A DNA stretch of 43,610 nt, from assembly GCA_947455455.1 (NCBI GenBank), contig CANGOE010000015.1, positions 1-43,610 of the forward strand, written 5' to 3'. The notes under the pieces are model-generated. The model had not been told where the DNA came from. It was given only the letters and a program-made list of their open reading frames with translations, and ran no database searches. Position numbers and translations under genes: made by a program. Shown one piece after another: positions 25,075-33,224 of this stretch; within the stretch, counting starts at the first letter, position 1; every line of letters begins with the position of its first letter. Source of the DNA: Hyphomicrobiales bacterium (GTDB lineage: Bacteria > Pseudomonadota > Alphaproteobacteria > Rhizobiales > Beijerinckiaceae).

Positions 25075-25860
25075 TTACCACCAATGCGAGGCATTATCTG
25101 CCCCTTTTTGGGCGGGGGCGGATTTTTCGGGCTGTAAGGAGCGGTCGAGCGCGTGCAAAATCCGGCGTTTGGCCTTGTCGAAACCCAAAGCCAGGCGGTC
25201 GCGCGGGCGGTCCAGTGTGACCGAAATGGTTTCCATCATCCGCCCCGGTCGCGGCCGCATTACCACCACGCGGTCAGCCAGCGTAATGGCCTCTTCGACA
25301 TCATGGGTGACCATGACCACGGTGGGTTTGGTTTCGGCCCAGAGCAACAGGAGGTGGTCGTGCAGACTGGCCCGGGTAAAGGCATCGAGGGCCGAAAACG
25401 GCTCATCCAGCAACAGGACTTTCGGGGCCGTAACAAATGCGCGGGCAATGGCAACCCGTTGTTGCTGGCCGCCGGACAGTTCGCGTGGCCAGCGTTGATC
25501 ATAGCCTGCCAGCCCGACCTTTTCGAGCGCATGCAGGATCCGCGCCTGCCGCTCTTGCGGGGCCAGATCGGCGAGGCCGAAGCCGACATTGCCTGCCACC
25601 GTCAGCCAGGGCAGAAGCCGCGGCTCCTGAAACACGATGCCGATCGATGCGTGCGGTCCCTTGATGGTTTCCCCATTCACGGTAATCGCACCCGCACTGG
25701 CCACATCCAATCCGGCAATGAGGCGCAACAGGGTGGTTTTGCCGCAACCCGAACCGCCGACCAGCGCCAGAATTTCGCCCTTGCCGACCTGCAAGCTGAT
25801 GTCGCGCAAGGCTTCGGTGCCGTCGGCATAGGTTTTTGACAGGCCGTTCAACCGCAACAT
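25075..25860 (-). CDS. ABC transporter ATP-binding protein, SsuB/TauB/NrtD type
   Basis: A 261-residue ATPase of the nitrate/sulfonate/taurine importer family. Walker A is GGSGCGKTT near residue 38, the signature is [16 protein letters not shown] near 130, Walker B is VLLLDEPFSALD near 151 and the switch His lies in MVTHDVEEA. The ATG at 25860 shares one base with the permease stop codon (TGATG), so the pair is translationally coupled; a much longer in-frame extension overlaps the permease gene and is rejected. It powers the permease encoded at 25860-26711. Confidence 0.92.
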   Translation of the reverse strand: MLRLNGLSKTYADGTEALRDISLQVGKGEILALVGGSGCGKTTLLRLIAGLDVASAGAITVNGETIKGPHASIGIVFQEPRLLPWLTVAGNVGFGLADLAPQERQARILHALEKVGLAGYDQRWPRELSGGQQQRVAIARAFVTAPKVLLLDEPFSALDAFTRASLHDHLLLLWAETKPTVVMVTHDVEEAITLADRVVVMRPRPGRMMETISVTLDRPRDRLALGFDKAKRRILHALDRSLQPEKSAPAQKGADNASHWW

Positions 25861-26711
25861 CACAAGGCCCCCCGTGCTGTATCCTGCCAGACCAACAGAG
25901 GTTTGCTGATCATGACCAGCACGCCATCGGCCAGCTTGCCGAGCACGGCAAAGGTGATGATTGCCGCCAGAATTTGCGCTGGCTTGCCCATCTGCTGGCC
26001 ATCGACCAGCAAAAAGCCCAAGCCTTCCGATGCGCCCATGAATTCGGCGGCGACAACAAACATGAAACCGAGCCCGAGGCCGGAGCGCAGAGAAATGATC
26101 CAGGCAGGCAAAACGGCGGGCAACATCACGCGGTGGATCATGGCCCAACGGTTGAGGCGGAACACCTGCCCGACCTCGATCAGCTTGCGGTCAATGCCCT
26201 CGATCGCCCCGGCAACGCCGAGATAGACAGGGAAAAACACACCGACCGCGATCAGGGCGACTTTGGAGGTCTCGAAAATCCCCATCCAGAGAATGAACAG
26301 CGGCACCCACGCAATCGACGGCACGGCCCGCAGGGCTTGCAGGGTCGGATCAATCAGGCGGCGCACCACCACCAATGCACCGGCCCCCGCGCCAATGATT
26401 GTGCCGAGCAGTGCACCCAGCGCAAAACCGGCCAGCACCCGCCCCAGCGTGGTCAGACAATGCAGTTGCAATTCACCGCTTTTGGCCAGTTCCCACAAGG
26501 TGGCTCCGATGGTTGAAGGAGGCGGCATCAAACGGCCTACGGCCAAGCCACTGCGAATGGCGGCTTCCCACAAGACGGCCAACAGCAATGGCAACAACAC
26601 TCCCGCCAGCGCAAAGCTGCGGGAAGGCCTCGAACCCTTCATGCGCAAACTCCGCGGATCACGGGGATCCACGGAGTGTAACGGTTCGCTGTTTGACGAG
26701 ATTTCGGTCAT
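25860..26711 (-). CDS. ABC transporter permease, SsuC/TauC type
   Basis: A 283-residue inner-membrane permease. After a polar N-terminus of about 30 residues there are roughly six membrane helices, starting FALAGVLLPLLLAVLWEAAI. The coupling loop is IEGIDRKLIEVGQVFRLNRW near residue 190, followed by MLPAVLPAWIISLRSGLGLGFMFVVAAEFMGA, all typical of SsuC/TauC. It lies 37 bases after the binding-protein gene and overlaps the ATPase gene by one base. Confidence 0.92.
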   Translation of the reverse strand: MTEISSNSEPLHSVDPRDPRSLRMKGSRPSRSFALAGVLLPLLLAVLWEAAIRSGLAVGRLMPPPSTIGATLWELAKSGELQLHCLTTLGRVLAGFALGALLGTIIGAGAGALVVVRRLIDPTLQALRAVPSIAWVPLFILWMGIFETSKVALIAVGVFFPVYLGVAGAIEGIDRKLIEVGQVFRLNRWAMIHRVMLPAVLPAWIISLRSGLGLGFMFVVAAEFMGASEGLGFLLVDGQQMGKPAQILAAIITFAVLGKLADGVLVMISKPLLVWQDTARGAL

Positions 26712-26748
26712 GCGCGCTTCAACTTGGGGGACACGGGGGTCCGGATGA

Positions 26749-27732
26749 TTACTTTTTAGCAGTTAAATAGGATCCATCAATCAAATCTGCCACCACAGTT
26801 TTGATATTGACTTCTGGCTTGAGCACACCTGCCTCCTGTAAGGCAAGCCCTGCGGCGATAATTGTTTCGCTTTGGGCCACACCAATCGGGCCGTGGGTCA
26901 ATTCGGTCCGCTCAAGCTGTTTGGCAATCACGGCTTCCGACAGCTTGGTCGCCTCAACCAGAGACTTCGACAATTCTTTCGGATTGGCCAGCGACCACAG
27001 ACGGGCGGTTTCATAGACGGCCAGCACGCGTTTGATCACATCTGGATAGTTTTTGGCGAATTCCTCGCGGGCATTCAGCACGCCCCATGTGTTGTCCGCC
27101 GGTTTGCGGAAAAACAGCCGTGCGCCGCTTTCGACTTCGGCCGAAGCCATGATCGGATCAAGGCCCGCCCAAGCCTCGACATCGCCGCGCTCCAGTGCGG
27201 TGCGGCCATCGGCGTGTTGCAACAGCACGAGCTTCACGTCTTTTTCGGTCAGCTTGGCATCGGCCAAGGCGCGGACGAGGAAGATATGCGGATCGGTGCC
27301 GCGTGTCACGGCAACGCGCTTGCCCTTCAGATCGGCCACGGTCTTGATGGCATCGGATTTGGTGACCAAAGCGGTCCATTCGGGACGCGAGTACACATAG
27401 ATCGATTTGATCGGGTTGCCGTTGATCTTGCCGATCAAAGCCGCCGCACCGGCGGTGGAGCCGAGATCAAGCGAACCGGCATTGAGAAATTCCAGCGCCT
27501 TGTTGGAACCCGCCGATTGCACCCAGCGGATGGCAATGCCGTCTTTCTCGAATTCCTTTTCCAGCAGTTTCTGGTCTTTCAGCACCAGCGAGACGGGGTT
27601 GTAGGTCGCCCAGTCAATCCGGATTTCCTTCAAAGGGTCGGCCGCCTGTGCAGGCTTTGCACCCATGCCGAGCGACAGGGCCGCCGTCAGTGCTACACTC
27701 AAAATGATCCGGCGATTGATCAGGTTCGACAT
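26749..27732 (-). CDS. ABC transporter substrate-binding protein, aliphatic sulfonate (SsuA)-like
   Basis: A 327-residue exported binding protein. The N-terminal NLINRRIILSVALTAALSLGMGA is a Sec signal with a twin-arginine-like RR, ending near AQA at about residue 30. The mature part shows the NMT1/SsuA pattern: RIDWATYNPVSLVLKDQKLLEKEF, then LDLGSTAGAAALIGKINGNPIK and KGKRVAVTRGTDPHIFLVRAL. The ATG at 27732 has GGAGG upstream. No monooxygenase (ssuD, tauD) is next to it, so the ligand could be a sulfonate or a related small molecule. A good promoter lies at 27817-27845. Confidence 0.87.
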   Translation of the reverse strand: MSNLINRRIILSVALTAALSLGMGAKPAQAADPLKEIRIDWATYNPVSLVLKDQKLLEKEFEKDGIAIRWVQSAGSNKALEFLNAGSLDLGSTAGAAALIGKINGNPIKSIYVYSRPEWTALVTKSDAIKTVADLKGKRVAVTRGTDPHIFLVRALADAKLTEKDVKLVLLQHADGRTALERGDVEAWAGLDPIMASAEVESGARLFFRKPADNTWGVLNAREEFAKNYPDVIKRVLAVYETARLWSLANPKELSKSLVEATKLSEAVIAKQLERTELTHGPIGVAQSETIIAAGLALQEAGVLKPEVNIKTVVADLIDGSYLTAKK

Positions 27733-27816
27733 CGACTCATCCTCCAAAATACAGTGAAGCTCTTTGCGGGAGCGTTGCGGTGAAGCCGGAGGGGTTGACC
27801 CCGACCATTAATCCGC

Positions 27817-27845
27817 TATGTAGGACTAATCGTTCTTTATGTCAA
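27817..27845 (-). promoter_or_regulatory. Sigma70-type promoter of the SsuABC-like operon
   Basis: On the minus strand a perfect TTGACA (27845-27840) and TACATA (27822-27817) are 17 bases apart, about 85 bases before the binding-protein start codon. The sequence upstream is AT-rich, as for an UP element. Confidence 0.7.
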
Positions 27846-27972
27846 ACAAACAAATTCATTTTGTGAATAAAAATAATAATCATTTTTTTAATGTGAATTA
27901 GATGGCTCCGTCCGGTCCAGCTCCCGATCCGGCGCATGTCTGTTCTGTCGGGGCGGGTGTGGTCTTGGCAAG

Positions 27973-28001
27973 TTGGCACTTGGCAAGCGCGGTTTTATCC
28001 T
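27973..28001 (+). promoter_or_regulatory. Possible promoter of the ldh-like gene
   Basis: TTGGCA (27973-27978) and TATCCT (27996-28001) are 17 bases apart on the plus strand, about 100 bases before the GTG start. The match is moderate. Confidence 0.35.
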
Positions 28002-28048
28002 CCACGCTGTCGCAATCATTGGTGCAACAATGCGCCGATCGGGGCAGA

Positions 28049-28077
28049 GGCATGGCTTATTCCGGCCATGCCCTTTT
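28049..28077 (+). promoter_or_regulatory. Leader hairpin before the ldh-like gene
   Basis: A perfect 8-base-pair stem, GGCATGGC (28049-28056) with GCCATGCC (28065-28072) and an 8-base loop, is followed by CTTTTC. It ends about 30 bases before the GTG start and resembles a weak intrinsic terminator, so it could act as an attenuator or simply as a stable leader structure. Confidence 0.4.
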
Positions 28078-28103
28078 CGTGACAAGAGTTCAGGGAGGTT
28101 AGC

Positions 28104-29201
28104 GTGGCAAAAGCCGTGGGTGAAGTGTGGTTGGAAGAGCCAAAATTGCTTGCATTGGTGCAGGCGATGTTTGCGTCGGCCGGATCCAATCCGCATGAAT
28201 GCGGGATCGTTTCGCGCCATCTGATCGAGGCGAATTTGCGAGGCCATGATTCCCACGGCGTGGGCATGATACCCGCCTATCTCGGCAATGCGCTGACCGG
28301 TGAAATGAAGCTCAACCACCATCCGAAACTGGTGCTCGATCAGGGCAATATGCTGATTTTCGACGGCGAATTGGGTTTGGGCCAGACCAATGCCACCGAG
28401 GTGATCGATCAGGCGATTGCACGCGCCGAAAGCACCGGGTCCTGTGTGATGGCATTGCGCAACAGCCACCATATCGGCCGGATCGGCCATTGGTCCGAGC
28501 AATGCGCGGCGCGCGGCATGATTTCACTGCATTTCGTCAATGTGGTCTCCAAGCCGTCGGTGGCTCCCTATGGCGGACTAGCCGCCCGACTGGGCACCAA
28601 TCCGGTGTCAATCGGGATACCGCGTCGGCAAGGACCGCCGGTGATTGTCGATTTTGCCACCAGCGAACTGGCCGTCGGCAAGATCCGTGTTGCCTATAAC
28701 AAGGGCGTTCCGGTGCAGGCCGGTGCGTTGATCGACGGACAGGGCGAACCGACCACCAATCCCGCCGCCTTGTTCGAGGAGCCTTACGGGGCTTTGACCT
28801 CGTTCGGGGCGCATAAAGGCTGGGCGCTGGCCTTTGCCTGCGAGGCCTTGGCGGCGGCTTTGAGCGGCGGCAAAACCCAATCCGGCCCGAAATCACGCGA
28901 TGCCATCATCAATTCGATGTTCTCGATTGTGGTCTCACCCGATAAAATGGGCACAAAAGACAGCTATTTCAGCGAGTTGGAAGCCTTCATCCGCTGGGTG
29001 CAATTGCCACCCGAAGGACGCGATCCGACGGTGCAATTGCCCGGTGATCCCGAACGCGCCAAGCGGGCGGACCGGCTCAAGCGCGGCATTCCGGTGGACG
29101 AGACCACTTGGAACCAGTTGCTCGATACCGGTGTTGCAGTCGGCATGACCCGCGAGGCCATGCTGGCCATCGCCCAGCCGCATCAGGCCCCGATCGCCTG
29201 A
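28104..29201 (+). CDS. Malate/L-lactate dehydrogenase family oxidoreductase (Ldh2 type)
   Basis: A 365-residue NAD(P)-dependent dehydrogenase of the Ldh2/MDH family (PF02615), which includes malate, L-lactate, ureidoglycolate and sulfolactate dehydrogenases. Typical parts are IEANLRGHDSHGVGMIPAYL near residues 37-56 with the catalytic His, ALRNSHHIGRIGHWSE near 114, and a GALTSFGAHKGWALAFACE segment near 230 with the glycine/lysine NAD loop. The GTG start has GGGAGG seven bases upstream. It is followed by a hairpin terminator. The substrate cannot be told from the sequence; the HisD-like and SsuABC-like genes in the window make a sulfonate-derived substrate possible but unproven. Confidence 0.88.
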   Translation: MAKAVGEVWLEEPKLLALVQAMFASAGSNPHECGIVSRHLIEANLRGHDSHGVGMIPAYLGNALTGEMKLNHHPKLVLDQGNMLIFDGELGLGQTNATEVIDQAIARAESTGSCVMALRNSHHIGRIGHWSEQCAARGMISLHFVNVVSKPSVAPYGGLAARLGTNPVSIGIPRRQGPPVIVDFATSELAVGKIRVAYNKGVPVQAGALIDGQGEPTTNPAALFEEPYGALTSFGAHKGWALAFACEALAAALSGGKTQSGPKSRDAIINSMFSIVVSPDKMGTKDSYFSELEAFIRWVQLPPEGRDPTVQLPGDPERAKRADRLKRGIPVDETTWNQLLDTGVAVGMTREAMLAIAQPHQAPIA

Positions 29202-29218
29202 CACCGTTGCAAGGACCG

Positions 29219-29256
29219 ATGGAAAGGGTTTACTGCGATAAAACCCTTTCCATTTT
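29219..29256 (+). terminator. Hairpin terminator after the ldh-like gene
   Basis: A 13-base-pair stem (29219-29231 with 29241-29253, beginning ATGGAAAGGG) with a 9-base loop is followed by TTT. It begins about 17 bases after the stop codon and separates the gene from malonyl-CoA synthetase. Confidence 0.75.
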
Positions 29257-29331
29257 GTGTTGGACAGGCCAATAAAGGCCGATCAACCCACAAGCGCGAC
29301 AGGCGCATGTCATTCCAGCAGGACCCTTGTC

Positions 29332-30849
29332 ATGAGCAATCATCTGTTTGACATCATCGCTGACACCTCCCATCCCGCCACCCACAACGTGGTGCGGTTT
29401 CCCGATGGGTCGGCCTGGACACGCGCCCAATTGCTCGAGCGCACGGCCCGCTATGCCAATGTGTTGCATAGCCTCGGTGTGAAACCGGGGGACCGGATTT
29501 GCCTGCAAATCGAAAAATCGGTTGAAACCATGGCCCTGACGCTGGGGGCGGTGCGGGCCGGCGCGGTGTTTGTGCCGCTCAACACGGCCTATACCACGGC
29601 GGAAATCAGTTACTTCATCGGCGATGCCGAGCCCCGCTTGCTGGTTTGCGATCCGTCACGCCGCGAAGCCCTGTCGCAGGCCGCTGACAAAGCGGGCGTT
29701 ACCCATGTCGAAACGCTTGGTGCGGATGGTCTTGGCTCCTTGGCCAGCCTGGCGGACGCGGCCTCGCCCGATTTTGCACCTGTGGCCCGCGGTGCCGATG
29801 ATATTGCCGCTATTCTTTACACTTCGGGCACCACAGGGCGCTCGAAAGGCGCGATGCTGAGCCATGACAATCTGGCCTCCAATGCTCTGACACTGAAAGA
29901 CTATTGGCAGTTCACCCCGCAAGACGTGCTGTTGCATGCTTTGCCGATCTATCACACGCATGGCCTGTTTGTGGCCATCAACACCGTTCTGGTGTCGGGC
30001 GCGTCGATGATCTTTCTGTCGAAATTCGATCCGGACCAGATCCTGCGCCTGATGCCGCAAGCGACCTGCATGATGGGCGTGCCCACCTTCTATACCCGCC
30101 TGCTACAGCATGAGGGTTTGACCCGCGACGCAACCAAACATATGCGCCTGTTCGTCTCGGGTTCGGCGCCCCTGCTGGCCGAAACGCACCGCGAATGGTC
30201 GGCCCGGACCGGCCACGCCATTCTGGAACGCTATGGCATGACCGAAACCAATATGAACACCTCGAACCCCTATGAGGGTGATCGGGTGGCGGGCACGGTC
30301 GGCTTTCCCCTGCCGGGCATTACGGTGCGGGTGGTCGATCCCGACACCGGCAAGCATTTCGGCGTGGACGAGATCGGCATGCTCGAAGTCAAAGGCCCGA
30401 ATGTGTTCAAGGGCTATTGGCGGATGCCGGAGAAAACCGCGTCCGAATTCCGGGCCGACGGATTTTTCATCACCGGCGATCTCGGCAAGATCGATGCGCG
30501 CGGCTATGTCCACATTGTTGGCCGTGGCAAGGATCTGATCATCTCGGGCGGGTTCAATGTCTATCCGAAAGAGGTGGAAACAGAGATTGATTCCATGGAT
30601 GGCGTGATCGAGAGCGCGGTGATCGGCGTGCCGCATCCCGATTTCGGCGAAGGCGTGGTGGCGGTGGTGGTGGTGACAAAAACCGCCAAGCTCGACGACA
30701 AGCAGATTATCGCCCATCTGGCCGATCGGTTGGCCAAGTTCAAACAGCCCAAATTCGTGTTTATCGTCGATGATCTGCCGCGCAACACCATGGGCAAGGT
30801 CCAGAAAAATCTTCTGCGCGACCAGCACAAGGACCTTTTCAAAGCCTGA
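29332..30849 (+). CDS. matB: Malonyl-CoA synthetase (MatB-like acyl-CoA ligase)
   Basis: A 505-residue adenylate-forming ligase that makes malonyl-CoA from malonate, CoA and ATP. Core motifs are ILYTSGTTGRSKGAMLSHDNL (from about residue 162, the AMP-binding P-loop), YGMTETNMNTSNPYEGDRVAGTVG near 303, the FITGDLGKID aspartate near 382 and the C-terminal catalytic lysine in PRNTMGKVQKNLLRD near 485. Length and the MTETNMNTSNPYEG segment fit MatB rather than acetyl-CoA synthetase. The ATG at 29332 has AGGA upstream. No malonyl-CoA decarboxylase gene (matA) is adjacent. It ends 36 bases before phoR. Confidence 0.88.
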   Translation: MSNHLFDIIADTSHPATHNVVRFPDGSAWTRAQLLERTARYANVLHSLGVKPGDRICLQIEKSVETMALTLGAVRAGAVFVPLNTAYTTAEISYFIGDAEPRLLVCDPSRREALSQAADKAGVTHVETLGADGLGSLASLADAASPDFAPVARGADDIAAILYTSGTTGRSKGAMLSHDNLASNALTLKDYWQFTPQDVLLHALPIYHTHGLFVAINTVLVSGASMIFLSKFDPDQILRLMPQATCMMGVPTFYTRLLQHEGLTRDATKHMRLFVSGSAPLLAETHREWSARTGHAILERYGMTETNMNTSNPYEGDRVAGTVGFPLPGITVRVVDPDTGKHFGVDEIGMLEVKGPNVFKGYWRMPEKTASEFRADGFFITGDLGKIDARGYVHIVGRGKDLIISGGFNVYPKEVETEIDSMDGVIESAVIGVPHPDFGEGVVAVVVVTKTAKLDDKQIIAHLADRLAKFKQPKFVFIVDDLPRNTMGKVQKNLLRDQHKDLFKA

Positions 30850-30885
30850 CCGGCTTGTGTGAGGGGTCTGTCGAAAGGATAGAGG

Positions 30886-31968
30886 ATGGAGCGGGGCGGT
30901 CTGGCCAAGACCAATGCGATTTTGACCGAGGCGCTGGAGGCGGTGCCTGATCCGGTGATCCTGATCGACCCGCGCCGTCTGGTGAGCTTTGCCAATGCCG
31001 CGGCCCGTCGGGTCTGGCCAATGCTCCAGCTTGGCCGCCCGTTGTTTTTCACCCTGCGGATGCCCGATCTGGTCGATGCGGTCGAGCGGGTCATGAATCA
31101 GGGCGTGGCGGTTGATCTGGAAATCGCCGAGAAAACCCCGATCGAACGGGCCTTCCGCGTTAAAATCCTGCCTCTGCCGACCGGCTATACCGCGCCGGAG
31201 CGTGACCAACCGGTGATGATGCTGATGCTCCATGATCTGACGCCGGAGCGGCGGCTGGAGCATATGCGGGTCGATTTTGTTGCCAATGCCAGCCATGAAT
31301 TGCGCACGCCGCTGGCCTCCCTGCTCGGCTTTATCGAAACCCTGCAGGGTCCGGCCAAAAATGACGAGGCGGCGCGTGAACGCTTTCTCGAAATCATGCG
31401 CTCGCAAGCCCGCCGGATGACGCGGTTGATCGACGATCTTCTGTCGCTGTCGCGTGTGGAATTGAACGCGCATCGCCAGCCGGTTGATCCGGTCGATCTG
31501 GCTCCACTGGTGGTGCAGATGGCCGAAAGCCTGATGACACTGGCCAAAGAGCGCGGCGTGGTGCTTGGTCTGTTCCAGACCGACCGCCCGTTCTGGGTGG
31601 CGGGAGATGTCGATGAATTGTCGCGGGTGATCGAAAATCTGATCGAGAACGCCATCAAATACGGCCAATCGGGAGGCCGCGTCGATGTCACTTTGTCCCT
31701 GGTCGACCAGCCCTCCGGCGGGCAGGATGTCTGTCTGGAGGTGCGTGATTATGGCGCGGGGATTCCGGCCGAGCATCTGCCACGGCTGACCGAGCGGTTT
31801 TATCGGGTCGATGTCTCGCAAAGCCGCGAAAAAGGCGGCACGGGGCTGGGTCTGGCTCTGGTCAAGCATATTGTCAGCCGCCATCGCGGCCGTCTGCAGA
31901 TTGACAGCCTGACAGGGCAGGGCGCGGTCTTCCGTGTGCTTTTGCCGCACAAGCCCATGCCGCTGTAA
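30886..31968 (+). CDS. phoR: Phosphate regulon sensor histidine kinase PhoR, form without membrane helices
   Basis: A 360-residue histidine kinase. It has a PAS-like N-terminal domain (VPDPVILIDPRRLVSFANAAARRVW, about residues 20-44), a HisKA domain with the phosphorylated His137 in ANASHELRTPLASLLGFIE, and a HATPase domain with NLIENAIKYG (N box), DYGAGIPAEHLPRLTERFYRVD (G1/F box) and GGTGLGLALVKH (G2). Unlike classical PhoR, no N-terminal membrane helix is seen. The ATG at 30886 has GGATAGAGG upstream and nothing in frame before it would add a membrane anchor. It phosphorylates PhoB (36623-37321) when phosphate is scarce, with PstSCAB and PhoU as the signal input. Confidence 0.92.
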   Translation: MERGGLAKTNAILTEALEAVPDPVILIDPRRLVSFANAAARRVWPMLQLGRPLFFTLRMPDLVDAVERVMNQGVAVDLEIAEKTPIERAFRVKILPLPTGYTAPERDQPVMMLMLHDLTPERRLEHMRVDFVANASHELRTPLASLLGFIETLQGPAKNDEAARERFLEIMRSQARRMTRLIDDLLSLSRVELNAHRQPVDPVDLAPLVVQMAESLMTLAKERGVVLGLFQTDRPFWVAGDVDELSRVIENLIENAIKYGQSGGRVDVTLSLVDQPSGGQDVCLEVRDYGAGIPAEHLPRLTERFYRVDVSQSREKGGTGLGLALVKHIVSRHRGRLQIDSLTGQGAVFRVLLPHKPMPL

Positions 31969-32028
31969 ACCACGTCATGTCCTGCTGAATTTCCAGCGGG
32001 GTTTGAGGGTCGGTGGATTATGACAAAC

Positions 32029-32068
32029 CTGTCATCTTAGTGTCACACAAGGGGACTAAACCTGTCAT
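32029..32068 (+). promoter_or_regulatory. Pho box (PhoB binding site) upstream of pstS
   Basis: CTGTCAT at 32029-32035 and GTGTCAC at 32040-32046 form a Pho box with the standard 11-base repeat. A further CTGTCAT lies at 32062-32068, in the same 11-base phase. The site lies about 50-90 bases before the pstS start codon, so PhoB probably activates pstSCAB-phoU-phoB and thus its own gene. A possible -10 is ACTAAA near 32055-32060. Confidence 0.85.
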
Positions 32069-32116
32069 CACTGCCAGTCCGAAGGATGTGGCAGGGCTTG
32101 AAACAGGAGTTATCCC

Positions 32117-33136
32117 GTGAAACTGTCCTCAGTCTTTGCCGCTTTCGGTTTGATGCTCGGCCTTGTGGCACCTGCCGCCCATGCCGCCGATATTTCGGGC
32201 GCAGGTTCGACCTTCGCCTTTCCGATCTTTTCCAAATGGGCCGATCTTTACAAGAAAGAGACCGGCAATGGTTTGAATTACCAGTCCATCGGTTCGGGTG
32301 CGGGTATCAAGCAAATTCAGGCCAAGACCGTGACATTCGGGGCCAGCGATGCGCCTTTGACCGTCGACGAGTTGAAAAAGTCCGGTCTGGTGCAATGGCC
32401 GATGGTGATGGGCGGCATTGTGCCGGTTATCAATCTCGACGGGATCAAGCCGGGTGAACTGGTGCTCGACGGGCCGACACTGGCCAATATTTTCCTCGGC
32501 ACCATCAAGAAATGGGATGATGCGGCGATCAAGAAGCTCAATCCGTCACTGACCCTGCCTTCGACGGCGATCACCGTCGTCCGCCGCTCGGATGGGTCGG
32601 GCACGACCTTCAATTTTACCGATTATCTGTCCAAGGTCAGCGCCAACTGGAAGGCCGATGTCGGTGCCGGTGCGTCGGTTGAATGGCCTGTCGGTGTCGG
32701 AGCCAAGGGCAATGACGGGGTGGCGGGCAATGTCGGCCAGACCAAAAACGCCATTGGCTATGTCGAATATGCCTATGCCAAGCAAAACAAGATGACCTAT
32801 GTCAATCTGGTCAACAAAGCGGGCAAGACCGTCTCTCCTACCATTGCGGCCTTCCAGTCCGCGGCCGCCAATGCCGACTGGGCCAATTCACCCGGCTATT
32901 ACCAGATCCTGACCGAACAGGCGGGCGAGCAATCCTGGCCGATCACTGCGGCAACCTTCATCCTGATGCAGGCAACTCCGAAAGATGCCGATGCCTCGGC
33001 CGAAGCGATCAAATTCTTCAAATGGGCCTTCAAATCGGGTGACAAGACAGCCGAGGAGCTCGACTATATCCCGATGCCGGATTCGGTGGTCGCACTGGTC
33101 GAAAAGACGTGGGCAACCGAGCTGAAAATGAAATAA
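32117..33136 (+). CDS. pstS: Phosphate ABC transporter substrate-binding protein PstS
   Basis: A 339-residue periplasmic phosphate-binding protein. The signal peptide [23 protein letters not shown] is cut before [15 protein letters not shown], where GAGSTF is a phosphate-contact motif. Other contacts are [13 protein letters not shown] near residue 54, FGASDAPLT near 74 and [16 protein letters not shown] near 155. Length and motifs match E. coli PstS closely. The GTG start has AGGAG eight bases upstream. It is under the Pho box at 32029 and is followed by an intercistronic hairpin before pstC. Confidence 0.97.
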   Translation: MKLSSVFAAFGLMLGLVAPAAHAADISGAGSTFAFPIFSKWADLYKKETGNGLNYQSIGSGAGIKQIQAKTVTFGASDAPLTVDELKKSGLVQWPMVMGGIVPVINLDGIKPGELVLDGPTLANIFLGTIKKWDDAAIKKLNPSLTLPSTAITVVRRSDGSGTTFNFTDYLSKVSANWKADVGAGASVEWPVGVGAKGNDGVAGNVGQTKNAIGYVEYAYAKQNKMTYVNLVNKAGKTVSPTIAAFQSAAANADWANSPGYYQILTEQAGEQSWPITAATFILMQATPKDADASAEAIKFFKWAFKSGDKTAEELDYIPMPDSVVALVEKTWATELKMK

Positions 33137-33173
33137 CCCGGTCTTTTGCCTCGATCATGGCTTGGCTATTGCG

Positions 33174-33194
33174 GGGAGAGGATTTACCTCTCCC
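33174..33194 (+). promoter_or_regulatory. Intercistronic hairpin between pstS and pstC
   Basis: A perfect 8-base-pair stem, GGGAGAGG (33174-33181) with CCTCTCCC (33187-33194), has the loop ATTTA and no U-run. It probably stabilises the pstS message or reduces read-through into pstC. Confidence 0.7.
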
Positions 33195-33224
33195 TCATCG
33201 GGATCAACCAGAGCAGTGAACATC

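Larger units (their letters stand above)
27733..28103. other. Intergenic region between divergent ssuA-like and ldh-like genes
   Basis: This 371-base stretch has no convincing gene. The left part (27784-27900) is very AT-rich and holds the minus-strand promoter at 27817-27845 plus a short inverted repeat ATTCATTTTGTGAAT near 27853-27867. The right part has two TTGGCAAG copies 15 bases apart (27965-27986), a possible plus-strand promoter (27973-28001) and a hairpin (28049-28072) just ahead of the ldh-like start codon. Confidence 0.6.

Noticed and set aside
27868-27895. Fur-box-like AT-rich stretch (AATAATAATCATT)
   Set aside because: Similarity to the Fur consensus comes from base composition only, and the downstream importer has no iron link.
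27901-28102. Small plus-strand frame of 66 codons before the ldh-like gene
   Set aside because: It has no ribosome-binding site or recognisable domain, and it overlaps the likely promoter and leader hairpin of the next gene.
30103-31950. Minus-strand reading frame of 615 codons
   Set aside because: It is antisense to matB and phoR, rich in His, Gln and Arg, without any recognisable domain.
31979-32005. Possible phoR terminator (CCTGCTG / CAGCGGG)
   Set aside because: The stem needs a G-U pair, is short, and has only three T residues after it; it is too weak to list.
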